Positions 43,004 to 54,200 of a DNA stretch of 64,000 nt are shown piece by piece; the first letter of the stretch is position 1, and every line of letters starts with the position of its first letter. Both the position numbers and the translations under genes were made by a program. Below the pieces are notes generated by a model, which saw only the letters and a list, made by a program, of their open reading frames with translations, ran no database searches and was not told the origin of the DNA. The stretch is from contig NC_088800.1 of NCBI RefSeq assembly GCF_011386835.1, positions 11,246,572 through 11,310,571 of the forward strand, read 5' to 3'. The DNA comes from Chrysemys picta bellii. Its lineage: Eukaryota; Chordata; Testudines; Emydidae.

Positions 43004-45397
43004 TGAACAAGGACCATCCAGGTCCTTCAGACTCAATTTAAAAAAAAATATTTATACCCATGATAACTCAGTCCCTTTCTCTTCTCTGCCACCACAGTCA
43101 AGCCCTACCCCAGAATAGGACAGTGGAATATACACTGATCCATATTCTAAATCTAACAGGACACTAACCAATGCGTTCGGACAGCAGCAGAGCCAACACT
43201 CATGTTAAATTCAGGAATTGCTTCAAAAATGGGAGAATACACTTTAGAACCTATACCTGAATGGGGAACTGGATTCATGAGTCCATTTTACTCACTGACA
43301 CGATATGGAGAAATTTTTTCCTACTTTTACATTGGAGTTATATGTAAATTCAGATTAGATCATTTTTCAGCTACCAACTAAAACCTGTCAACTAATGAAT
43401 TCTAAAGATGACAACCCTGCAAATGGCTTTGGTGGGGAAAATTAATTTAAAGTGAAGCACTGCTACGATTTTATGAAGTTTCAGAAGAAGTGTGTGTGGG
43501 GAGCGGGGAAATACTTCAAAGTGGTCTCATCCCCCAAAGGAATACAACTCAGATTTGGAACTGATGGGCTAGATTTACTTACTGCTGATGGTTTCTGGAG
43601 TCTTCTCACTAGCCCAAGGAAGTGAGAAGTCAGATGGAACTGGTTTGAGATGTTAGACACTGTACTGGACAAGCCTTGTGTCTCTGCTTGTCCATGTTGT
43701 GACTATGATCTTGTTGTGCCTAGTGGGTTTTTTCGCAACTGCATCTGCAGGAACTTTGTCTGCGGCTTTCTTTTAAATAGGCTGAGGAGTTTTGTTACTG
43801 CAAAGGAAAAAAATAGAAAAGCAACCAAATACTTTTTGTAGGTCATTATTTGTCATAAAAATGAATCCATTTGTGGCATTTTTAGTCATGCTACATGAAA
43901 TGGGAGTGAAGGAAAATAAGCCCCAAAGCTAATAAATTGAATAACTTTCCCTTTTCTTTCTTCCTGTTTTTACTGACATGGCAGATTTTGCATGGTTAGT
44001 TTTCTCCGCAGTAACGCAGCTGCAGTTATTTTAATTTTATTTTACTTAAATTGCCATAGTAGCGATCACGGATTCCCATCCATCCATCACATTGTAGCCT
44101 AGAACACTGAAGGAGTGATTTATAGAAATAACCAAAGCTGTGTCAAAAATGAGGGGGGGGGGATTTATTAAAAGCTTTTAAAATTCTAAGTCGTTTTCAT
44201 TGCACAGGTTTTGAAAAGGAATGGCTCTTTATTTCTCAAGTTTGAAAGTTTTCTTTTATGATTTTTCCCCTCAGTTTTGCACGCCACCCCACGCCCAGTA
44301 AGTGAATGAGAGCCAAAAGGCTGGATCATTATATCTGTGCAGTAAGCAATAATTACCTTTAAAGATATGTACAGAATTAGGCAATGCAGTCTAAATAAAC
44401 CCTTCCTTGAACACAATGTATTAGGTTTAATGGGCTGTCCTTGGGATTTTCAATAAGTGCGTACAAAATTACTACCGCATATTTTATTTCAGACCCATCG
44501 GTAGTTTACCACCATTAACCTCAGAGCCCTCATCTGAAACAAACCACCTTTTTTTTTTTTTACTTTGAATGTTTTCTATATGAGTAGAGTGGGTAGGGAA
44601 ATATTCAATTAAACATTTTTCGTCTGTTGCAACCAAAACTTTTCCTGGGAAAGGGTTTGTTTGGATGAATTTTTCAACTCCAAAAAAAAGGTAACAAAAT
44701 ATTCTGTTGACATGTTCTAAACAAAAAAAAATCTGGTTTTCTGGCTCAAAATGACATTTAATTTAGAAACTTAAACTAATTCAAGTTGGTTTGTTTTTTA
44801 AATGGCAAATTCTAAATGAAATATTTTGAAATAGAAACATTTTGATTGCCCTGAACTGATTTTTTTGGGGGGGGGGGTAGGTTCATGAACATTTTTGAGA
44901 TTTTGATTTTTCATCCTAAATTAGGATGGGAATATTTTTTTTTTAATCTCAGATTTTCACAGGAGGGGAAAGCTGTCTCCCACCAGGTCTATACACAAGT
45001 GCTTATGGCTGAGGGTTAGCCTGCATCCACATAGCAAACTCCTAGATATGCAAAGATCTGTGAGGGCACAAAAAGGGTCATGCCTGCCACTGCAGCACAA
45101 CCCACTTAATTTGCAACCCTTTGCTAATCTGCTGCCAGTGATTTAAATGTGAAGTTCTCCAGTGCTTGGGGATGTTCAGATCTTCGATATGGTCTTAAAC
45201 CAAGATCCATCTGTAACCGGAACTTTAAAAAAAAAGTGTCACAAATGGCTTATTCCTAGGTGGAGCTGGTGAGGGGTAAACCACAGACTATCCAGGGTTT
45301 GATTCAAATAAGCAGCCAAACATTTGGAAGCTCCAGCAAAGCTTATCTGAGTTTTCTTTGGGTATACCTGTATGGCAATCACGGGATATGATGGAAG
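43004..45397. other. Mostly unclassified; AT-rich old repeat at 44570-44960
   Basis: 44570-44960 has A/T-run text ('aaacatttttcgtctg', 'gatttttcatcctaaa') that resembles the AGAGCTGG element at 34468, but its ends are not clear. A poly-G run lies at about 44866-44877. The rest is unrecognised. Confidence 0.35.
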
Positions 45398-45620
45398 CTC
45401 ATGTTGATATACCTGAGCTAGCTTTAATCTAGCTAGTTCAGGTCCTGGAGCAGTGAAGCTGTAGCAGCATGGACTTCAGTGTGGGCTGTGCAAACCAGCC
45501 CCAAGCCCAGGTAATTTCTCATAGGACTACCCTGCACTGAAGCCCATTGTGCTGTTGCTTCACTGCTCCAGTACCTGAGCTAGCTAGCTTAAAGCTAGTT
45601 GAGTATATCTACCGTAGCTG
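45398..45620. mobile_element. Long palindromic MITE-like element
   Basis: The left arm (about 45403-45490: gttgatatacctgagctagc, then tttaatctagctag, cctggagcagtgaagctg, gacttcagtg) is the inverse of the right arm (about 45535-45618: cactgaagcccattgtgctg, ttgcttcactgctccag, ctgagctagctagc, agtatatctaccg). Arms are about 85 bp with scattered mismatches and indels around a centre of about 45 bp. A transcript would form one long hairpin. Confidence 0.8.
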
Positions 45621-46238
45621 CAAGTGCACCCCAGGATTGGAGTATAGACACATGCTTTGTCTAGGGACAGGCATGATTGTCTTATGAGAACCTGTTCTGT
45701 TGCAAGATTCCCAGGGCTTGCTAGCACTTTCTGGTTCAGTAAAACCATAAGAACAGCTTCTCTGTAGTATTTTACTTATTTCTGTTTTGGGTCTAAAAAT
45801 AAAGGAAGTTTGAGGGTAAGTGGAAATCATCATTTGCATTTTCTGTTTAATATAGAATTTATTCAGTTTAATATAGAAAAATCATTTTGGGGCTGGTGCA
45901 GGTAATTTTGTATTGTATCTAAACCCGTGACCACATCCTCCATTTAATCTAAACCTAAGTCTCTGGGGATGAGAGGCTAATACAGGAAGCAGCTCAGCCA
46001 CCTAACACCTGAAAATATCAGTACCTCTGCCTATTGTTACAGTTGACAACAAAGGGCAAAATTATTTACCCAGAGTTTGGATGTTCCATAGCGCCCTTCC
46101 CTGTGATGTCTAAGTAGTGAAGCCATCGCTCGCCCTTCAGCCTACAAAGTGAGATCAGAAGCCCTGCAACACATTTTGCAAATTTAATCCTTAAATGTTA
46201 TGTAAAACGAGTATAAACAATAATATTACTTTTCATTA
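45621..46238. other. Unclassified DNA
   Basis: No feature recognised. Confidence 0.4.
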
Positions 46239-46246
46239 ACATAGAG

Positions 46247-46484
46247 CAGTGTTTCCCAAACTGGCGGGCCGGGCCGGTTTGTTTACCACTGGCCGCGGTT
46301 CGCTGCTCCAGGCGAGGGACGTTCTGGCCGCCACTTCCAGCAGCTCCCATTGGCCTGCAGCAGTAAACCGCGGCCAGTGGGAGCCGCGATCGGCCAGATC
46401 TGCGGACGGGGCAGGTAAACAAACCGGCCCGGCCTCCGAGGGGCTTTCCCAACACAAGCGGTGTTCCAAGTTTGGGAAACACTA
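46247..46484. mobile_element. 238-bp hAT palindromic element with deletion, TSD ACATAGAG
   Basis: The ends are cagtgtttcccaaac and the inverse gtttgggaaacact. The TSD acatagag is exact (46239-46246 and 46485-46492). The left arm lacks the segment between the terminus and 'ggcgggccgggccggtttg' and part of the centre, so it is shorter than the 333-bp copies. Confidence 0.92.
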
Positions 46485-46499
46485 ACATAGAGAATCTCA

Positions 46500-46715
46500 A
46501 AGTAGTTTACAAACATTAAGCAAGCAACATCCCTGTGAGGCAGGCAAGAATGTATGTTTTATCAACATCTCCATTTCACAGACGGAGAAAGTGAGGCAGA
46601 AGTATATCAAGCAATTTATCACTATTGTGCAGGACGTCCTTAGCAGAGCAGGAACTAGCACCCAGAGTTTCTGACTTGCACTGGTATGTTCTAGCCCCTA
46701 AACCACACTCCATCA
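46500..46715 (-). mobile_element. MIR-like SINE
   Basis: 'catccctgtgaggcaggcaag', 'ccatttcacagacggagaaagtgaggca' and 'ctagcccctaaaccacact' are in reverse MIR order, ending in the tRNA-like head on the right. Confidence 0.72.
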
Positions 46716-47024
46716 AACTGAGTCACATCTTGAAGTCCTTACTCAGTAGCTCATTGGCTTCCATGAGAGTTTTGCTCAAGTGAGAGCTGAATAAAGACTT
46801 GGGTCTATTATTTTAGAAGCATGGACTAACACCATTGTGTGGGTGTATGCCCAATGTGAGTGTGCACATCAGGTTTGCCCCTCTCTGCAGATGGGTGTAT
46901 CCATACCCAAATCCCCTATTTGCACAGGTTCATTAAATGATGCACATGAAAAATCTACTGATGCTTTTGCAAATTGGGCCTGATCATGCAGGATTTGGAA
47001 ATGAATGTCATAGGTTGAGGGATG

Positions 47025-47150
47025 AGTATGGAGTTAGGAGGATTCAGGAGGTCCCAGGTTCTAATCCAGGATGTGTCACTGGCTCACTGTGTGGCCTTGT
47101 GCTACTCAATTCACTTCTCTAGCTGTAAACTGCGGGTGCAATTGGGTCAG
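47025..47150 (+). mobile_element. MIR-like SINE fragment
   Basis: 'aggaggtcccaggttctaatccaggatgtgtcactggctcactgtgtggccttgtgctactcaattcacttctct' parallels the MIR head and core (gggttcgaatcc, ctgtgtgaccttgggcaa) on the plus strand. Confidence 0.72.
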
Positions 47151-48280
47151 AATTTCATTGTGGAAGAAAATCAGAGAAAAGGTCCTATATTGCCATTTCT
47201 GAATGACACATTCCAATTTTTTTGCTTTGAAATATTATACATTATAAGACGACAAAAAGTCAACATGAAACATTTCAAATGACCCAAAACAATTTTTCCC
47301 CCCCGAATCTTTCTTTGCAGAGAATTTAAAAACTCTCCGTCTTCAGCCCTATTTGGAATGAAGCCAAAATCAAAATCTTTCATGATACAGAAATTCCATC
47401 CTCTGCATTACTGTCGTATTTTTATGTTTAGCAAATGAGTTACTGATCCAAAGCTGGATCGTCCTTGTCCTGCGCTTTAAATCAGGGTAATGTGTGTGCG
47501 CGCACATCTCCACACATGCATGCGAACACCAAGTGAGCAGAGAGGGACTTACCTTTGGGGATAGAAAGTGGAAATATTTTCATGGTAAGGTATTTGGGGG
47601 TGGGTTGGGGTTTTTTTTCTGTTCTTTAAAAAAAGATAGTGGTCACCTGAAACTGTTCTAGGGCATGGAAAATTAGAATAAATCCCAACCAGGCAGACAG
47701 GTGTTTCTCATAGGTATGGGACAAATTTATCCCATGCCTTCCCAATGTATAACACTGAGATCATCTCCCTACAGAAGAGGGCATTTTGAACTGCACCTCA
47801 TAACCTTTAGGATTTCAGTCATCTCCAAGGCTGTTCCCTGACTCTTTATTTTCTATTACATTTCTTCAGGGGAATGGGATTCATCAGCACACAAATAGCC
47901 TTTATTTCTAGCTGTTCAAAAACCTGATGATGAGCAAGATTTCCAAGGAAGAAATAGAAGTCAATTTCCTAACCATGTGCAGAGTTAATGTCTACGGTAA
48001 TTGCGACTAAGTACAGTAGAGCAGAGATGCGTTGCCAGCTGGGGCCAGGGATTAAAAAGGAAACATCTGTGCTGAGATTATAGGAATAGAGGAAGTTTTA
48101 GGGAGGGAGGAAGCTCAAATGCCCATATAGGTCTGCCTGCCTCATCTGAGATTCTCTTCTTCACAGCACACTGGTTTCCTCTAGGTAATTCTATATATTA
48201 ACCGCTCTGTGGATAAAGAAATGCCTTCTAAATTCCCATACTACCTGGCCATTTGTCTTGCTTAACTTTGTGCCCACACT
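47151..48280. other. Unclassified DNA
   Basis: No feature recognised. A short (GCGC) alternating tract lies at about 47495-47504. Confidence 0.4.
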
Positions 48281-48452
48281 GTTTTCACCAAAGCAGCTGC
48301 TTAACTTTAAGCACATGAGTAAATCCATCCCTATTCAGCAAAGCATTGATTTCAATGGGACTTGGATTCCATGAGATATGAGCACTGTCGTCAATGGGAC
48401 TACTCACATACTTAAAGCTAAGCACATGCTTAAGTATTTTACTGGATCGGGG
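48281..48452. mobile_element. Palindromic MITE-like element
   Basis: 'tgcttaactttaagcacatgagtaaatcc' on the left is the inverse of 'actactcacatacttaaagctaagcacatgcttaag' on the right, around 'ttgatttcaatgggac'. It ends with 'ctggatcgggg'. This matches a palindromic repeat common in turtles and birds. Confidence 0.7.
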
Positions 48453-48848
48453 CTCTAATAAACAGCTGGAAGGCTTTCAGATACCATGGTGATGGGCATG
48501 GCCTAAGAACCCCAACAGAATATTATATAGCCTCATCTCTGAAAATCTATTCTTTATTCTCCATTGTGAGGGACAGACACAGAACATGCTGCAGCCATGA
48601 ATTGCTTTACGCTCTAATGAAAATTTTATTCATTAAAGAAACAGCAACTGAAAATATCCCCTCCTTATAGGCATTTATATGCTTTCTTTTCACTTGCACC
48701 CACTGAAATACTAGAATAAAGATACAAAAGAACTTAATATATTAGTTCACCATCAAGGATTTAATTTTATTATTGAGTGGGATGTAGCAGTGTGCGAAAT
48801 TAAAGGCATCCTTTAAAGAAAAGTCTCCTTCAAAATAGTAAGCCAGCA
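48453..48848. other. AT-rich unclassified DNA
   Basis: No feature recognised. Confidence 0.4.
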
Positions 48849-48886
48849 AAAAAATAAAATAAAATAACAAAAATAAAATATATTCG
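48849..48886 (+). repeat. (AAAAT)n-like simple repeat
   Basis: About 38 bp of imperfect AAAAT units. Confidence 0.8.
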
Positions 48887-50225
48887 ATTTTTTCTTTTTA
48901 GCTTAAATTCTCCCAAAACGTGTGTTGCTTTTATACTTCCCTCCCAGCTCTGAAGATTTATACATTTGTGTTAGATTTGCAGAAATCTCCAGTTGTACAG
49001 GACAGGTCAGGAAGAGATTAGAGAGCTCTTTGCATTTGCAATATTTCCAATTGTTTTTATTCCTGTTTCCCTTTGAATGCTTGTTCTCTGGCGGCTCCAT
49101 GAAGTGAGAAAGCAAGGTTGGGCATGGGGGGGGAGGGGGGAGAAAAGGGGCAGAGGTGCACGAGAAGCTGGGAAGGGAATTACTTCCTTCAAAAATAAAT
49201 AAATCAATAAAAAAGCACAAAGTATTACTTGGGGGGGAGGCATCCAGAGAGAGCGCACACACTCCATTCCTGCTAATCGGATTGTGATGTGTTTGACTTT
49301 AATATGTGCAGCCAGCCCCTATGCCCTGCCTTGTGCACATGTCATGTCCTTTTAACATCAGCAGCCATTGGCCTGATTCTTAGTCTTTGATAACATGTTC
49401 CCAAGTAGTATCGTGTAACTGGCAAGGAGAGGGGGGTGGAATCATAGTTTTCTGCTGGCAAAAGCCAAATGGTGGCTTTGCTGAAACATTACAGACAATT
49501 TGGATATTATCTTCAGCCCTTCTCATTTGATTTCAGTTCCTTGTTTGTTGTTGATACATCAGACAGAGGCTACGTTGATCATAAAACAAAAGGATGGATT
49601 CAAACCAGGATTTGCCCTTAATCCTCTCTCCTCCGCTCCCCCTTTCGACAGATTTTCAATATCATTAGTTTCCCTGAGTAGGTGCAGTTTCTTTCTCGTT
49701 TGGAAAGGGAAGAGCTGTCAGGCTCAGGCAACTGATGCTGTGAAAAACTTTAATGGGTTTCAGAATGGAGAGAGAATTCTGAAACATTTTAACGGACGAG
49801 ATCAAATTATAATAAGGCACGCAGGAACCAACAAGCCAACAGTCAGCAACGAGAATGCACTGGCTTACTCAGTCCTCACTCAGACAAAGTTTGGCTTCAG
49901 GATTGGGCACTGTACTTTCAGTCAGAATCAGCCTTTATTTTGGAAATAGGTAATAACAAAACAAAAAAGAGAGAAAATGAATTGTGAGAGAGCAAAGTGT
50001 GTTCAATTCTTTTCTAGGATTGGTCTGCATTGAACTGAACACAAAATGGCATCCTATCTCTGCCGACAGCAAAGTGCACTTTACAGCTGATCACTGTATA
50101 GACCCAGCAAAGAGAGAACTGAGGCATAACAATTGCATTGCAAAAGAGAGGCACAAGCTTCCTAAAAAGCAGAGAAACTTAACAGTTGAGCAGGTTCAGT
50201 GATATTCCTTCTGCATGGTGTCTTA
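48887..50225. other. Unclassified DNA
   Basis: An open frame at 49500-49949 (149 codons) has no recognisable domain and no codon-level sign of selection that I can judge. A purine-rich G tract lies near 49126-49140. Confidence 0.4.
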
Positions 50226-50455
50226 GGCCTGGTCTACACTGGGGGGGGGGGGAGGGGGTGTCATTCTAAGTTACGCAACTTCAGCTACGTGAATAACATA
50301 GCTGAAGTCGACGTACTCACCACAGTGTCTTCTGCTGGAGTACCAGAGTCGACGGGAGAGCAGTCAATTTATTGCATCTAGACTAGAAGCGATAAATCGA
50401 CCCCCACTGAATCGATCGCGGCCTGTCAATCCAGCGGGTAATGTAGACAAGCCCT
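50226..50455. mobile_element. MITE-like repeat with 'cctggtctacac' ends
   Basis: It starts ggcctggtctacactggg and ends gtaatgtagacaagccc, an imperfect inverse. The interior contains 'gctacgtgaataacatagctgaagtcgacgtac' and 'taaatcgacccccactgaatcgatcgcgg', characteristic of a repeat widespread in turtles. It includes a run of about 11 G. Confidence 0.68.
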
Positions 50456-50857
50456 CAGTTATATAGTACCCTTCATCTAAAGGCAGCCCAAAAGGCTTTA
50501 TAGTGACTGTACCAACTCTGGCCCCCATGCTCCCCTCCATATGTGGACACAGAAAGGAGCCTATACTTACCAAGGCCAGCTCAGGGGACATGGAATTACC
50601 CATTCTGTGACATGCCCCTTCACCTTCCTCAGGAGAACTCCATGGGCTCCAGGTGCATGGGCTTGGCGCATGAAGCACATGGAGTATGAAGAATTGAGGG
50701 TGGCAGGTCTCCACTAGAGACAAAAACAAAACCAAACCACCACAGCCAGTTCAAGTGACTTCAATCTCCACAATGTGATATCTTGCAGAAGCCGTGTTCT
50801 CCAAAGGAATCAAGGAACTGGGGTGGAGCAAATTGAGTTAGAGGCAAGGGAATATGC
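50456..50857. other. Unclassified DNA
   Basis: No feature recognised. Confidence 0.4.
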
Positions 50858-50865
50858 CTCTAGAA

Positions 50866-51198
50866 CAATGTTTCCCAAACTTGGACCGCCGCTTGTGTAG
50901 GGAAAGCCCTTGGTGGGCCGGGTCGGTTTGTTTACCTGCCACGTCCGCAGATCCGGCCGATTGCGGCTCCCACTGGCCAGAGTTCGCCGCTGCAGACCAA
51001 TGGAAGCTGCTGGAAGCAGCGGCCAGTACGTCCCTCAGCCCACGTCGCTTCCAGCAGCTCCCATTGGCCTGGAGCGGTAAACCACGGCCAGTGGGAGCCA
51101 CGATCAGCCGAACCTGCAGACGCAGCAGGTAAACAAATCGGCCCGGCCCGCCAGTGGCTTTCCCTACACAAGCAGCGTCCTGAGATGGGGAAACACTG
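50866..51198. mobile_element. 333-bp hAT palindromic element, TSD CTCTAGAA
   Basis: The ends are caatgtttcccaaac (first bases mutated from cagtg) and the inverse gatggggaaacactg. The TSD ctctagaa is exact (50858-50865 and 51199-51206) and fits NTCTAGAN. It has the same length as the copy at 28876. Both arms carry the CCAAT-type segments and gtttgtttacctgcc / gcaggtaaacaaatc. Confidence 0.94.
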
Positions 51199-51206
51199 CT
51201 CTAGAA

Positions 51207-54141
51207 GATGACAAGGGATCCATCCGTGGCTAAATCCCTGGGTGTTGAAACCTGCCACCTACTGCCCCAATGGAAGAATTGGAAGGAAATTTTATGAGCG
51301 GACAGTCACAGCATTTTCACTTCCTGACACTGATTATTCCCATAAAAGAGAGCAGGTGGGCTTATATACTTTGACCATCAGTGACAGGCAGCCACCGCTC
51401 GTGTGAAAAGGATTAGCTGCTTTAAACAGAACATTCTATTAAAATAATAATCATAGCTTGTTGTTGTTTTTTTTAAACATAGCAAATGTGAAGATTTTGA
51501 AAATGACTAATTTATTACATCAGCAGCAATTAAACACACCTGAATATTTACCTAATTTATTTTAGATAGATGTCTCTCAGCATGCTAATTACAAAGGGGA
51601 AAATGTACAATGACTTACTGAGCCAAATATGGACAACAAGGGAATGAGTGGGGGACATTATTGAAGATTCTACAACACCTACTACCTGGGGGACATTTTT
51701 TAACTGCGAGGAATCCTGTTTGGATATTTGCATTTGATTTGTATAAAGGGTGCAGCGAAGTGTGATCAGGACTCCCAACTCCATTCAGAATATCCATTAG
51801 GTTTGGATATTTAGGTTTGATTTGATAGCTTTGGAATCTCTGATTCTCCAGAGCTTATCAGAACAAAGTGAACCTCTTGAGTTTGCCAGACTTGACTAGA
51901 ATCCTCATGCTAATCTGCTTTCTCACAAGATTCCTGGCCCTTCCCCCACTGTAAAAGTCCCCTGTAGTTCTGGAAGCAAAATAACTTTCAGTATCTAAAG
52001 ATCTTAGAACCTCCAAAAAGGGCTTAGTTCAACTTTGGTATTAAAAATGAGCAAAGGTTCACACTAAATCTTGTATATCAGAACCCCCATCTATTCTGCA
52101 ATGGCTTTACTCAGATATCAGAGCCTTAGCAGAGGGACAGTTTTCTTAGGGACCAGTTTGGAACATGCTAATAAAGTCCAAGTGAAGGAGCATTGCCCTA
52201 TAGAGGAGGTCAAAGGGGAGACCAGATTCCTCACCCCTAAACTGGAAAATGGAGCCTGGAGACCCCATAAGAGAAGAGAAGAAGTTATATATATCTCCCG
52301 CCCAGAATGTCTGTGGCCATGTCGATCCACTCTGTGAGACAGTCCACAGCGCATGGCCCTCCAAACACCCACATTAGCATCCCCCTATAGAGAGCCACCA
52401 AAGCAGTTTTCTCCAGCACCCTTGGGGAAGGGTGCCACTGATTGGGGTCATCACTGCTGTCTAGTCTCTTTCTCTAGGCACTCAGACACCAAAGAACCTA
52501 GATAGCTAGTTTAGGTAACAGGTAGACATGCAAATCTGTTTCTAGTGTCAGTAATCATGCTATTTATGAGAGTTCAGCCATTGACTTCAGTGAGGCCAGC
52601 AGTTCATCCCATATATCTTTTACCATGCTATGCTGCAGACCCCGAGGTTTTAAGCTGCTTTTGACACCTCCAAGGGCAGTGTAAGGTAGCTCAAGACTTG
52701 TAGCTAGATAACAGTTAAGACCTAGTATATGTTATATGCTTACAACCTATTTTTTTTAGATGCAAGACTATAAGTATCACCAGCAAAAACCAAAAATCAG
52801 AGCTCCTATATGAGATTTCCAAGCACCATATTTGCTTTCTACATAGAAGATAATAATAAAAATATCAAACCAGTAGAGCCAGTACAAAAACCTCTTTGAA
52901 TCTTTAAAACAGTGGGGATTAAGTCCGAGACTTCAATTAGATCCATCCCCAACCTGGGTTTGACTGGCAGATGTGCACATCCTGAACTCTTAAACTTTGT
53001 CTTGTAATCATCATCGTGTGGCCCTCACTGATACATGTAAGTTCTGCTACAGTAGGTTTAAGGGGCGTCTTCACAAACCACTTCTAATCACTGTACAGGC
53101 AAGTTTAGACTGCGTAGTGCTGAGTACTAGTCAGACGTGCAAGCTACCAGTGCGTAACTGCTAGCAAAGCCCTGTAGTGTAGCAAACTGGCAAGGGAATA
53201 GTTCCCCTTTTATCTCTGATTAAAGGGGATCAGGTGTTTGCCCATCAGAACTGTACTCTGAGCTATATGTATTTTTTTTTCCTGAATATGCCCATAAACT
53301 AGAAATGTGTCTGTTTAAATAAGCATAAAATTATTAGTCTCCTGCAGCAAAATGAGACAGTGGAGTTCAGGAGTAATGTGGCTGGAAAAGCTCGTTCTTT
53401 TCCCTTTCGTGACTAAACGGGTGAACTTTGGGCCTAGCCACAATTTTCAAGGACACAGAAGAGGGGGGCCAGCGGTTGCCAGAGCTTTATTGGAGTCATT
53501 GTGTAGGATTTTCAGGTTGCATTTTGCTAAAAAGGTCCATAAAAAAGTGGAATTTATACAGAAACATGTATTATATTTATATATATACACACACATAATA
53601 TATTACACACCCAAATATAATGCATGATTGCTGCTGGGTTGACATTACAGCAAAGTATCTGTGTCCAAACTTGTTTGTAACAATTTGTTCTGTACTTTTC
53701 CATACGAGAATAGTATTTTCATGTTCTCCAAGCGGATACTGGATGGTATTATTAGTTGCATTGGCCACAGGATTCTTCTGTTCTTGAATCTACTTATTTT
53801 AAAGTCTTTCATTTCCCTGGCAGCTGCAAGGTGTCCCTTCAAGGATTTTTGCTTTTTTGATTTATACTTTTATACGCTCGAATCTCAATTGAGATATCCC
53901 AGCTTCATTCTGTTTATGACCTTACACTATCAAACTGGAGTGACCCTCTATCTTGTAGGACTGGGCTAGACTCCAATCCAGGTTATGCAAGTGCAAGGAC
54001 AGAGTATCAAAGCAACCCATCAACTGAATCCCAAGGAAACACTTTATGTAAAGCCTTGGTGAAGGCCAGCCAATCACCAGACCTCATTTATAAGCCCATC
54101 TGAGTTACTCAACTCCCCGCCCTTCGAACTTCTGACAGGAC

Positions 54142-54142
<1 letters not shown>
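51207..54142. other. Mostly unclassified DNA
   Basis: At about 53060-53180 'caggcaagtttagactgcgtagtgctgag' and 'caaagccctgtagtgtagc' resemble a decayed 'gtctacac' MITE. An AT/AC-rich stretch lies at 53570-53610. No other feature. Confidence 0.38.
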
Positions 54143-54183
<41 letters not shown>

Positions 54184-54200
54184 GTACCCGTGTGCGCGTG
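54143..54200 (+). repeat. (TG)n microsatellite with variant 3' part
   Basis: About 18 perfect TG units (54143-54178), then imperfect (cgtgtgtacccgtgtgcgcgtg). The 208-codon frame starting at 54146 begins in this tract. Confidence 0.96.
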
